A DNA stretch of 64,000 bases, from the NCBI GenBank assembly GCA_920105625.2, contig OV050030.1:111768814-111832813 (forward strand), read 5' to 3'. The translations under genes were made by a program, and so were the position numbers. The notes below the pieces were generated by a model, which had not been told where the DNA came from, searched no databases, and worked only from the letters and a program-made list of their open reading frames with translations. Origin of the DNA: Clusia tigrina (lineage: Eukaryota; Arthropoda; Insecta; Diptera; Clusiidae). Of this stretch, positions 1 to 10,689 are shown piece by piece (position 1 is the first letter of the stretch; every line of letters begins with the position of its first letter).

Positions 1-300
1 TATATGGAAACAATATAGCCATTGTTTAATTCGCAACCACATGTTTCTAAGTCTAGGGTATCTGAATGTCAGTCTAATCCTAGTTGAGCTCTTTACTGGT
101 TTTTTACTTAAATTGTTTTATTTAATACAATCTAGTGATTCGAACCAAAAACTCACTTTCGTAACAATATATTACGACATTTCAATCCTCGAAAACCCGG
201 CCATGGTTCACATTGATATACAAATTAAAATTTTTCGATTCTAGGTTACAATAATATAGCTACATTCCATGAAGAACATTTGTAATTATAAGGAACAGTT
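1..300. repeat. Partial left-edge monomer (R3 type)
   Basis: This is the last 300 bases of a monomer cut by the window edge. It begins in the left-module end ATATGGAAAC and carries a complete R3 right module: CTAAGTCTAGGG, CTGAATG, ACTTAAATTG, ATCTAGTG, CAATCCTCG and the ending CGATTCTAGG. The array therefore continues to the left of the window. Confidence 0.97.
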
Positions 301-609
301 TTGTTTATGTTGTACCTCTTTTTCATTTTCTTTGAGTTCGGCTTCTTTCTCTTTTACTCGTTGTACAAACAAACGTCCGTCTGTAGCCTAGACCTTAAGA
401 CAGAATGTGATATAAACATAAGAATTCATCAATATGAAAAACATCTCCACAAAGATAATATTAATTATTGCGTTATATGGAAACAATATAGCCATTGTTT
501 AATTCGCAACCACATGTTTCTAGGTCTAGGGTATCGGAATGTCAGTCTAATCCTAGTTGAGCTCTTTACTGGTTTTTTATTTAAATTGTTTTATTTAATA
601 CAATTCAGT

Positions 610-676
610 GATTCGAACCAAAAACTCACTTTCGTAACAATATATTACGACATTTCTCTCCTTGAAAAACCGGCCA
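610..676 (-). promoter_or_regulatory. tRNA-like A-box/B-box arrangement, shown in the reference monomer (candidate)
   Basis: Read on the minus strand, each monomer carries TGGCCGGTTTTTCAAGG (from 676 downward), a 5-bp stem with a 7-nt loop (649-633) and GGTTCGAATC (619-610). GGTTCGAATC matches the RNA polymerase III B-box/tRNA T-loop consensus at every position but the following C. TGGCCG matches only the start of an A-box. Start-to-start spacing is 57 nt, close to what I would expect for a tRNA with a long variable arm. Against function: T5 runs lie inside the A-box region and directly before the B-box and would be expected to stop Pol III, the T-stem and acceptor stem do not pair, and the hairpin loop lacks U33. 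It may be a decayed tRNA-related sequence or chance. The boxes are present in nearly every monomer, but that follows from repeat homogenisation and is not independent evidence. Confidence 0.2.
633..649. other. Short dyad CGTAA-(7)-TTACG, one per monomer
   Basis: CGTAA and TTACG are perfect 5-base inverted arms around CAATATA. The dyad is present in nearly all monomers; exceptions include monomers 42 and 119, where ATTATGACA replaces ATTACGACA, and monomer 25, where only the flank changes (ACGAAATTTC). It overlaps the 27-bp exchange interval at 35499-35525. A 5-bp dyad is expected by chance in a sequence this long, so a function as a protein site or hairpin is only a possibility. Confidence 0.35.
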
Positions 677-1717
677 TGGTTCACATTGATATAAATATTA
701 AAATTTTTCGTTTCTAGGTTACAATAATATAGCTACATTCCATGAAGAACATTTGTAATTATAAGGAACAGTTTTGTTTATGTTGTACCTCTTTTTCATT
801 TTCTTTGAGTTCGGCTTCTTTCTCTTTTACTCGTTGTACAAACAAACGTCCGTCTGTAGCCTAGACCTTAAGACAGATTGTGATATAAACATAAGAATTC
901 ATCAATATGAAAAACATCTCCACAAAGATAATATTAATTATTGCGTTATATGGAAAAAATATAGCCATTGTTTAATTCGCAACCACATGTTTCTAGGTCT
1001 AGGGTATCGGAATGTCAGTCTAATCCTAGTTGAGCTCTTTACTGGTTTTTTATTTAAATTGTTTTATTTAATACAATTCAGTGATTCGAACCAAAAACTC
1101 ACTTTCGTAACAATATATTACGACATTTCTCTCCTTGAAAAACCGGCCATGGTTCACACTGATATAAATATTAAAATTTTTCGTTTCTAGGTTACAATAA
1201 TATAGCTACATTCCATGAAGAACATTTGCAATTATAAGGAATAGTTTTGTTTATGTTGTACCTCTTTTTCATTTTCTTTGAGTTCGGCTTCTTTCTCTTT
1301 TACTCGTTGTACAAACAAACGTCCGTCTGTAGCCTAGACCTTAAAACAGAATGTGATATAAACATAGAATTCATCAATATGAAAAACATCTCCACAAAGA
1401 TAATATTTATTATTGCGTTATATGGAAACAATATAGCCACTGTTTAATTCGCAACCACGTGTTTCTAAGTCTAGGGTATCTGAATGTCAGTCTAATCCTA
1501 GTTGAGCTCTTTACTGGTTTTTTACTTAAATTGTTTTATTTAATACAATCTAGTGATTCGAACCAAAAACTCACTTTCGTAACAATATATTACGACATTT
1601 CAATCCTCGAAAACCGGCCATGGTTCACATTGATATACAAATTAAAATGTTTCGTTTCTGGGTTACAATAATATAGCTACATTCCATGAAGAACATTTGT
1701 AATTATAAGGAACAGTT

Positions 1718-4700
1718 TTGTTTATGTTGTACCTCTTTTTCATTTTCTTTGAGTTCGGCTTCTTTCTCTTTTACTCGTTGTACAAACAAACGTCCGTCTG
1801 TAGCCTAGACCTTAAGACAGAATGTGATATAAACATAAGAATTCATCAATATGAAAAACATCTCCACAAAGATAATATTAATTATTGCGTTATATGGAAA
1901 CAATATAGCCATTGTTTAATTCGCAACCACATGTTTCTAGGTCTAGGGTATCGGAATGTCAGTCTAATCCTAGTTGAGCTCTTTAGTGGTTTTTTATTTA
2001 AATTGTTTTATTTAATATAATCCAGTGATTCGAACCAAAAACTCACTTTCGTAACAATATATTACGACATTTCTCTCCTCGAAAACCCGGCCATGGTTCA
2101 CATTGATATACAAATTAAAACTTTTCGTTTCTAGGTTACAATAATATAGCTACATTCCATGAAGAACATTTGTAATTATAAGGAACAGTTTTGTTTATGT
2201 TGTACCTCTTTTTCATTTTCTTTGAGTTCGGCTTCTTTCTCTTTTACTCGTTGTACAAACAAACGTCCGTCTGTAGCCTAGACCTTAAAACAGAATGTGA
2301 TATAAACATAGAATTCATCAATATGAAAAACATCTCCACAAAGGTAAAATTTATTATTGCGTTATATAGAAACAATATAGCCATTGTTTAATTCGCAACC
2401 ACATGTTTCTAGGTCTAGGGTATCGGAATGTCAGTCTAATCCTAGTTGAGCTCTTTACTGGTTTTTTATTTAAATTGTTTTATTTAATACAATCCAGTGA
2501 TTCGAACCAAAAACTCACTTTCGTAACAATATATTACGACATTTCTCTCCTCCAAAACCCGGCCATGGTTCACATTGATATACAAATTAAAATTTTTCGT
2601 TTCTAGGTTACAATAATATAGCTACATCCCATGAAGAACATTTGTAATTATAAGGAATAGTTTTGTTTATGTTGTACCTCTTTTTCATTTTCTTTGAGTT
2701 CGGCTTCTTTCTCTTTTACTCGTTGTACAAACAAACGTACGTCTGTAGCCTAGACCTTAAAACAGAATGTGATATAAACATAGAATTCATCAATATGAAA
2801 AACATCTCCACAAAGATAAGATTTATTATTGCGTTATATAGAAACAATATAGCCATTGTTTAATTCGCAACCACATGTTTCTAGGTCTAGGGTATCGGAA
2901 TGTCAGTCTAATCCTAGTTGAGCTCTTTACTGGTTTTTTATTTAAATTGTTTTATTTAATACAATTCAGTGATTCGAACCAAAAACTCACTTTCGTAACA
3001 ATATATTACGACATTTCTCTCCTTGAAAAACCGGCCATGGTTCACATTGATATAAATATTAAAATTTTTCGTTTCTAGGTTACAATAATATAGCTACATT
3101 CCATGAAGAACATTTGTAATTAGAAGGAACAGTTTTGTTTATGTTGTACCTCTTTTTCATTTTCTTTGAGTTCGGCTTCTTTCTCTTTTACTCGTTGTAC
3201 AAACAAACGTCCGTCTGTAGCCTAGACCTTAAGACAGAATGTGATATAAACATAAGAATTCATCAAATTTTAAAAACATCTCCACAAAGATAATATTAAT
3301 TATTGCGTTATATGGAAACAATATAGCCATTGTTTAATTCGCAACCACATGTTTCTAGGTCTAGGGTATCGGAATGTCAGTCTAATCCTAGTTGAGCTCT
3401 TTAATGGTTTTTTATTTAAATTGTTTTATTTAATACAATTCAGTGATTCGAACCAAAAACTCACTTTCGTAACAATATATTACGACATTTCTCTCCTTGA
3501 AAACCGGCCATGGTTCACATTGATGTACAAATTAAAATGTTTCGTTTCTGGGTTACAATAATATAGCTACATTCCATGAAGAACATTTGTAATTATAAGG
3601 AACAGTTTTGTTTATGTTGTACCTCTTTTTCATTTTCTTTGAGTTCGGCTTCTTTCTCTTTTACTCGTTGTACAAACAAACGTCCGTCTGTAGCCTAGAC
3701 CTTAAGACAGAATGTGATATAAACATAAGAATTCATCAATATGAAAAACATCTCCACAAAGATAATATTAATTATTGCGTTATATGGAAACAATATAGCC
3801 ATTGTTTAATTCGCAACCACATATTTCTAGGTCTAGGGTATCGGAATGTCAGTCTAATCCTAGTTGAGCTCTTTACTGGTTTTTTATTTAAATTGTTTTA
3901 TTTAATATAATCCAGTGATTCGAACCAAAAACTCACTTTCGTAACAATATATTACGACATTTCTCTCCTCGAAAACCCGGCCATGGTTCACATTGATATA
4001 CAAATTAAAACTTTTCGTTTCTAGGTTACAATAATATAGCTACATTCCATGAAGAACATTTGTAATTATAAGGAACAGTTTTGTTTATGTTGTACCTCTT
4101 TTTCATTTTCTTTGAGTTCGGCTTCTTTCTCTTTTACTCGTTGTACAAACAAACGTCCGTCTGTAGCCTAGACCTTAAAACAGAATGTGATATAAACATA
4201 GAATTCATCAATATGAAAAACATCTCCACAAAGGTAAAATTTATTATTGCGTTATATAGAAACAATATAGCCATTGTTTAATTCGCAACCACATGTTTCT
4301 AGGTCTAGGGTATCGGAATGTCAGTCTAATCCTAGTTGAGCTCTTTACTGGTTTTTTATTTAAATTGTTTTATTTAATACAATCCAGTGATTCGAACCAA
4401 AAACTCACTTTCGTAACAATATATTACGACATTTCTCTCCTCGAAAACCCGGCCATGGTTCACATTGATATACAAATTAAAATTTTTCGTTTCTAGGTTA
4501 CAATAATATAGCTACATTCCATGAAGAACATTTGTAATTATAAGGAACAGTTTTGTTTATGTTGTACCTCTTTTTCATTTTCTTTGAGTTCGGCTTCTTT
4601 CTCTTTTACTCGTTGTACAAGCAAACGTCCGTCTGTAGCCTAGACCTTAAGACAGAATGTGATATAAACATAAGAATTCATCAATATGAAAAACATCTCC

Positions 4701-5025
4701 ACAAAGATAATATTAATTATTGCGTTATATGAAAACAATATAGCCATTGTTTAATTCGCAACCACATGTTTCTAGGTCTAGGGTATCGGAATGTCAGTCT
4801 AATCCTAGTTGAGCTCTTTACTGGTTTTTTATTTAAATTGTTTTATTTAATACAATTCAGTGATTCGAACCAAAAACTCACTTTCGTAACAATATATTAC
4901 GACATTTCTCTCCTTGAAAAACCGGCCATGGTTCACATTGATATAAATATTAAAATTTTTCGTTTCTAGGTTACAATAATATAGCTACATTCCATGAAGA
5001 ACATTTGTAATTATAAGGAACAGTT
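1718..5025. repeat. Monomers 4-10, with a two-monomer block repeated at 1890 bp
   Basis: Starts are 1718, 2191, 2663, 3135, 3608, 4081 and 4553. Monomers 4 and 8 share TTAATATAATCC and AAAACTTTTCG. Monomers 5 and 9 share AAGGTAAAATTT. I saw these variants nowhere else in the window, so 1718-2662 and 3608-4552 are copies of one block. Monomers 6 and 10 do not match each other as closely (6 is L2-like with AAGATAAGATTT; 10 is L1 with ATATGAAAAC), so the duplicated block has been edited since. Monomer 7 is the chimeric junction described separately. Confidence 0.85.
3135..3607. repeat. Chimeric monomer 7 (R1 head, R3' tail)
   Basis: The right module begins as R1 (CTAGGTCTAGGG, CGGAATG, ATTTAAATTG, ATTCAGTG, CTCTCCTTG up to 3499) and then continues as R3' (GAAAACCGG with one A fewer, AAAATGTTTCG, TTTCTGGG). 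That ending matches monomer 3 (1247-1717), which lies just before the duplicated block. The switch falls within a few bases of 3499-3503. The left module also has private changes: ATTAGAAGG just before 3130, and CATCAAATTTT near 3262, which includes one inserted base. Confidence 0.8.
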
Positions 5026-7857
5026 TTGTTTATGTTGTACCTCTTTTTCATTTTCTTTGAGTTCGGCTTCTTTCTCTTTTACTCGTTGTACAAACAAACG
5101 TCCGTCTGTAGCCTAGACCTTAAGACAGAATGTGATATAAACATAAGAATTCATCAATATGAAAAACATCTCCACAAAGATAAAATTTATTATTGCGTTA
5201 TATAGAAACAATATAGCCATTGTTTAATTCGCAACCACATGTTTCTAGGTCTAGGGTATCGGAATGTCAGTCTAATCCTAGTTGAGCTCTTTACTGGTTT
5301 TTTATTTAAATTGTTTTATTTAATACAATTCAGTGATTCGAACCAAAAACTCACTTTCGTAACAATATATTACGACATTTCTCTCCTTGAAAAACCGGCC
5401 ATGGTTCACATTGATATACAAATTAAAATTTTTCGTTTCTAGGTTACAATAATATAGCTACATTCCATGAAGAACATTTGTAATTATAAGGAACAGTTTT
5501 GTTTATGTTGTACCTCTTTTTCATTTTCTTTGAGTTCGGCTTCTTTCTCTTTTACTCGTTGTACAAACAAACGTCCGTCTGTAGTCTAGACCTTAAAACA
5601 GAATGTGATATAAACATAGAATTCATCAATATGAAAAACATCTCCACAAAGATAAAATTTATTATTGCGTTATATAGAAACAATATAGCCATTGTTTAAT
5701 TCGCAACCACATGTTTCTAGGTCTAGGGTATCGGAATGTCAGTCTAATCCTAGTTGAGCTCTTTACTGGTTTTTTATTTAAATTGTTTTATTTAATACAA
5801 TCCAGTGATTCGAACCAAAAACTCACTTTCGTAACAATATATTACGACATTTCTCTCCTCGAAAACCCGGCCATGGTTCACATTGATATACAAATTAAAA
5901 TTTTTCGTTTCTAGGTTACAATAATATAGCTACATTCCATGAAGAACATTTGTAATTATAAGGAACAGTTTTGTTTATGTTGTACCTCTTTTTCATTTTC
6001 TTTGAGTTCGGCTTCTTTCTCTTTTACTCGTTGTACAAACAAACGTACGTCTGTAGCCTAGACCTTAAAACAGAATGTGATATAAACATAGAATTCATCA
6101 ATATGAAAAACATCTCCACAAAGATAAAATTTATTATTGCGTTATATAGAAACAATATAGCCATTGTTTAATTCGCAACCACATGTTTCTAGGTCTAGGG
6201 TATCGGAATGTCAGTCTAATCCTAGTTGAGCTCTTTACTGGTTTTTTATTTAAATTGTTTTATTTAATACAATCCAGTGATTCGAACCAAAAACTCACTT
6301 TCGTAACAATATATTACGACATTTCTCTCCTCGAAAACCCGGCCATGGTTCACATTGATATACAAATTAAAATTTTTCGTTTCTAGGTTACAATAATATA
6401 GCTACATTCCATGAAGAACATTTGTAATTATAAGGAACAGTTTTGTTTATGTTGTACCTCTTTTTCATTTTCTTTGAGTTCGGCTTCTTTCTCTTTTACT
6501 TGTTGTACAAACAAACGTCCGTCTGTAGCCTAGACCTTAAAACAGAATGTGATATAAACATAGAATTCATCAATATGAAAAACATCTCCACAAAGATAAA
6601 ATTTATTATTGCGTTATATAGAAACAATATAGCCATTGTTTAATTCGCAACCACATGTTTCTAGGTCTAGGGTATCGGAATGTCAGTCTAATCCTAGTTG
6701 AGCTCTTTACTGGTTTTTTATTTAAATTGTTTTATTTAATACAATCCAGTGATTCGAACCAAAAACTCACTTTCGTAACAATATATTACGACATTTCTCT
6801 CCTCGAAAACCCGGCCATGGTTCACATTGATATACAAATTAAAATTTTTCGTTTCTAGGTTACAATAATATAGCTACATTCCATGAAGAACATTTGTAAT
6901 TATAAGGAACAGTTTTGTTTATGTTGTACCTCTTTTTCATTTTCTTTGAGTTCGGCTTCTTTCTCTTTTACTCGTTGTACAAACAAACGTCCGTCTGTAG
7001 CCTAGACCTTAAAACAGAATGTGATATAAACATAGAATTCATCAATATGAAAAACATATCCACAAAGATCAAATTTATTATTGCGTTATATAGAAACAAT
7101 ATAGCCATTGTTTAATTCGCAACCACATGTTTCTAGGTCTAGGGTATCGGAATGTCAGTCTAATCCTAGTTGAGCTCTTTACTGGTTTTTTATTTAAATT
7201 GTTTATTTAATACAATCCAGTGATTCGAACCAAAAACTCACTTTCGTAACAATATATTACGACATTTCTCTCCTCGAAAACCCGGCCATGGTTCACATTG
7301 ATATACAAATTAAAATTTTTCGTTTCTAGGTTACAATAATATAGCTACATTCCATGAAGAACACTTGTAATTATAAGGAACAGTTTTGTTTATGTTGTAC
7401 CTCTTTTTCATTTTCTTTGAGTTCGGCTTCTTTCTCTTTTACTCGTTGTACAAACAAACGTCCATCTGTAGCCTAGACCTTAACACAGAATGTGATATAA
7501 ACATAGAATTCATCAATATGAAAAACATCTCCACAAAGATAATATTTATTATTGCGTTATATGGAAACAATATAGCCATTGTTTAATTCCCAACCACATG
7601 TTTCTAGGTCTAGGGTATCGGAATGTCAGTCTAATCCTAGTTGAGCTCTTTACTGGTTTTTTATTTAAATTGTTTTATTTAATACAATTCAGTGATTCGA
7701 ACCAAAAACTCACTTTCGTAACAATATATTACGACATTTCTCTCCTTGAAAAACCGGCCATGGTTCACATTGATATAAATATTAAAATTTTTCGTTTCTA
7801 GGTTACAATAATATAGCTACATTCCATGAAGAACATTTGTAATTATAAGGAACAGTT
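5026..7857. repeat. 6-monomer HOR, copy 1 (2832 bp)
   Basis: Monomers 11-16 start at 5026, 5499, 5971, 6443, 6915 and 7386. In order they are an L1-start/L2-end hybrid with R1b; L2R2; L2R2 with ACGTACGTC; L2R2 with TTTTACTTGTTG; L2'R2' with AACATATCC and GATCAAATTT; and L3 with GTCCATCTG, AACACAG and AATTCCCAACC followed by R1a. The same six markers recur in the same order exactly 2832 bases later. A private T at 5585 (GTAGTCTAG) is the only substitution I noticed inside the first five monomers relative to the next copy. Confidence 0.95.
7386..7857. repeat. Chimeric junction monomer 16
   Basis: The left part carries GTCCATCTG, AACACAG and AATTCCCAACC, as in monomer 22 (10218). The tail is R1a (GATATAAATATT), as in monomer 10 (4553), whereas monomer 22 ends in R1b (GATATACAAATT). 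The switch must lie between 7591, after the shared C at 7590, and 7777, before the first R1a-specific base at 7778. A monomer with the head of the last monomer of copy 2 and the tail of the monomer preceding copy 1 is what an unequal exchange would leave. Confidence 0.75.
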
Positions 7858-10689
7858 TTGTTTATGTTGTACCTCTTTTTCATTTTCTTTGAGTTCGGCT
7901 TCTTTCTCTTTTACTCGTTGTACAAACAAACGTCCGTCTGTAGCCTAGACCTTAAGACAGAATGTGATATAAACATAAGAATTCATCAATATGAAAAACA
8001 TCTCCACAAAGATAAAATTTATTATTGCGTTATATAGAAACAATATAGCCATTGTTTAATTCGCAACCACATGTTTCTAGGTCTAGGGTATCGGAATGTC
8101 AGTCTAATCCTAGTTGAGCTCTTTACTGGTTTTTTATTTAAATTGTTTTATTTAATACAATTCAGTGATTCGAACCAAAAACTCACTTTCGTAACAATAT
8201 ATTACGACATTTCTCTCCTTGAAAAACCGGCCATGGTTCACATTGATATACAAATTAAAATTTTTCGTTTCTAGGTTACAATAATATAGCTACATTCCAT
8301 GAAGAACATTTGTAATTATAAGGAACAGTTTTGTTTATGTTGTACCTCTTTTTCATTTTCTTTGAGTTCGGCTTCTTTCTCTTTTACTCGTTGTACAAAC
8401 AAACGTCCGTCTGTAGCCTAGACCTTAAAACAGAATGTGATATAAACATAGAATTCATCAATATGAAAAACATCTCCACAAAGATAAAATTTATTATTGC
8501 GTTATATAGAAACAATATAGCCATTGTTTAATTCGCAACCACATGTTTCTAGGTCTAGGGTATCGGAATGTCAGTCTAATCCTAGTTGAGCTCTTTACTG
8601 GTTTTTTATTTAAATTGTTTTATTTAATACAATCCAGTGATTCGAACCAAAAACTCACTTTCGTAACAATATATTACGACATTTCTCTCCTCGAAAACCC
8701 GGCCATGGTTCACATTGATATACAAATTAAAATTTTTCGTTTCTAGGTTACAATAATATAGCTACATTCCATGAAGAACATTTGTAATTATAAGGAACAG
8801 TTTTGTTTATGTTGTACCTCTTTTTCATTTTCTTTGAGTTCGGCTTCTTTCTCTTTTACTCGTTGTACAAACAAACGTACGTCTGTAGCCTAGACCTTAA
8901 AACAGAATGTGATATAAACATAGAATTCATCAATATGAAAAACATCTCCACAAAGATAAAATTTATTATTGCGTTATATAGAAACAATATAGCCATTGTT
9001 TAATTCGCAACCACATGTTTCTAGGTCTAGGGTATCGGAATGTCAGTCTAATCCTAGTTGAGCTCTTTACTGGTTTTTTATTTAAATTGTTTTATTTAAT
9101 ACAATCCAGTGATTCGAACCAAAAACTCACTTTCGTAACAATATATTACGACATTTCTCTCCTCGAAAACCCGGCCATGGTTCACATTGATATACAAATT
9201 AAAATTTTTCGTTTCTAGGTTACAATAATATAGCTACATTCCATGAAGAACATTTGTAATTATAAGGAACAGTTTTGTTTATGTTGTACCTCTTTTTCAT
9301 TTTCTTTGAGTTCGGCTTCTTTCTCTTTTACTTGTTGTACAAACAAACGTCCGTCTGTAGCCTAGACCTTAAAACAGAATGTGATATAAACATAGAATTC
9401 ATCAATATGAAAAACATCTCCACAAAGATAAAATTTATTATTGCGTTATATAGAAACAATATAGCCATTGTTTAATTCGCAACCACATGTTTCTAGGTCT
9501 AGGGTATCGGAATGTCAGTCTAATCCTAGTTGAGCTCTTTACTGGTTTTTTATTTAAATTGTTTTATTTAATACAATCCAGTGATTCGAACCAAAAACTC
9601 ACTTTCGTAACAATATATTACGACATTTCTCTCCTCGAAAACCCGGCCATGGTTCACATTGATATACAAATTAAAATTTTTCGTTTCTAGGTTACAATAA
9701 TATAGCTACATTCCATGAAGAACATTTGTAATTATAAGGAACAGTTTTGTTTATGTTGTACCTCTTTTTCATTTTCTTTGAGTTCGGCTTCTTTCTCTTT
9801 TACTCGTTGTACAAACAAACGTCCGTCTGTAGCCTAGACCTTAAAACAGAATGTGATATAAACATAGAATTCATCAATATGAAAAACATATCCACAAAGA
9901 TCAAATTTATTATTGCGTTATATAGAAACAATATAGCCATTGTTTAATTCGCAACCACATGTTTCTAGGTCTAGGGTATCGGAATGTCAGTCTAATCCTA
10001 GTTGAGCTCTTTACTGGTTTTTTATTTAAATTGTTTATTTAATACAATCCAGTGATTCGAACCAAAAACTCACTTTCGTAACAATATATTACGACATTTC
10101 TCTCCTCGAAAACCCGGCCATGGTTCACATTGATATACAAATTAAAATTTTTCGTTTCTAGGTTACAATAATATAGCTACATTCCATGAAGAACACTTGT
10201 AATTATAAGGAACAGTTTTGTTTATGTTGTACCTCTTTTTCATTTTCTTTGAGTTCGGCTTCTTTCTCTTTTACTCGTTGTACAAACAAACGTCCATCTG
10301 TAGCCTAGACCTTAACACAGAATGTGATATAAACATAGAATTCATCAATATGAAAAACATCTCCACAAAGATAATATTTATTATTGCGTTATATGGAAAC
10401 AATATAGCCATTGTTTAATTCCCAACCACATGTTTCTAGATCTAGGGTATCGGAATGTCAGTCTAATCCTAGTTGAGCTCTTTACTGGTTTTTTATTTAA
10501 ATTGTTTTATTTAATACAATTCAGTGATTCGAACCAAAAACTCACTTTCGTAACAATATATTACGACATTTCTCTCCTTGAAAAACCGGCCATGGTTCAC
10601 ATTGATATACAAATTAAAATTTTTCGTTTCTAGGTTACAATAATATAGCTACATTCCATGAAGAACATTTGTAATTATAAGGAACAGTT
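7858..10689. repeat. 6-monomer HOR, copy 2 (2832 bp)
   Basis: Monomers 17-22 start at 7858, 8331, 8803, 9275, 9747 and 10218 and repeat the marker order of the unit at 5026. Differences noticed are the restored C in GTAGCCTAG (monomer 18), an A at 10440 (CTAGATCTAG) and the R1b ending of monomer 22. Near-identity over 2.8 kb indicates a recent duplication or recent homogenisation. Confidence 0.95.

Larger units (their letters stand above)
301..773. repeat. Reference monomer (L1-R1a, 473 bp): anatomy
   Basis: Landmarks used for the whole array, as positions in this copy: TTGTTTATGTTG at 301; CCTAGACC at 387; CATAAGAATTC (L1 marker, with the EcoRI site) from 416; AATATTAATTATT near 427; ATATGGAAAC near 475; GGTCTAGG at 523; GAGCTC at 560; ATTTAAAT near 579; ATTCAGTG (R1) near 602; GATTCGAACC at 610; the dyad CGTAA/TTACG at 633-649; CCTTGAAAAACCGG near 660; CCATGG near 674; GATATAAATATT (R1a) near 688. 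G is 65 and C is 81 of 473 bases, with 12 CpG. I see no internal sub-repeat that would suggest a shorter ancestral unit. The frame 301-717 is open in this copy (138 codons) but is broken in most others and is judged non-coding. Confidence 0.95.
301..1717. repeat. Monomers 1-3 (L1R1a, L1R1a, L3R3')
   Basis: Monomers start at 301, 774 and 1247. The first two are nearly identical 473-bp copies; I noticed only a few substitutions, for example CAGATTG near 877 and TGGAAAAAAT near 952 in the second, so this looks like a recent single-monomer duplication. The third is 471 bp and ends in the R3' form (GAAAACCGG, TTTCTGGG). It also carries private changes: GCCACTG near 1436 and CACGTGTTTC near 1456. 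Confidence 0.9.

Noticed and set aside
301..394. TTGTTTATG with upstream AAGGAACAG resembling a ribosome binding site and start codon
   Set aside because: The setting is a eukaryote-type satellite and the frame is not conserved. The AAGGA is part of the monomer and recurs in front of broken frames.
408..420. TATA-box-like GATATAAACAT in each monomer
   Set aside because: AT-rich sequence yields such matches often, and there is no gene or other promoter element downstream.
387..530. 8-base inverted pair CCTAGACC (387-394) and GGTCTAGG (523-530)
   Set aside because: A perfect 8-base inverted pair 128 bases apart is expected about once or twice by chance in a 472-base sequence.
600..700. CENP-B box
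   Set aside because: I looked for the core TTCG-N4-A-N2-CGGG on both strands. TTCGAACCAAAA and TTCGTAACAATA fit the first part, but neither is followed by CGGG.
301..717. 138-codon open frame in L1R1-type monomers, with hydrophobic, F/L/I-rich predicted product
   Set aside because: It is complete in only 32 of the 135 monomers. The one-base difference CATAAGAATTC/CATAGAATTC and other indels break it in most copies, and it starts from TTG unless the ATG at 307 is used. Changes between monomers show no sign of sparing codon positions. The hydrophobic product follows from T-rich sequence. I judge it non-coding.
301..773. Shorter internal sub-repeat or telomere-like motif (TCTAGGG)
   Set aside because: TCTAGGG occurs once per monomer and is not in tandem. 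I saw no internal periodicity in the monomer.
301..773. Monomer as three nucleosome-length units (3 x about 157)
   Set aside because: The arithmetic is suggestive, but there is no threefold internal repeat and nothing in the sequence that tests it.
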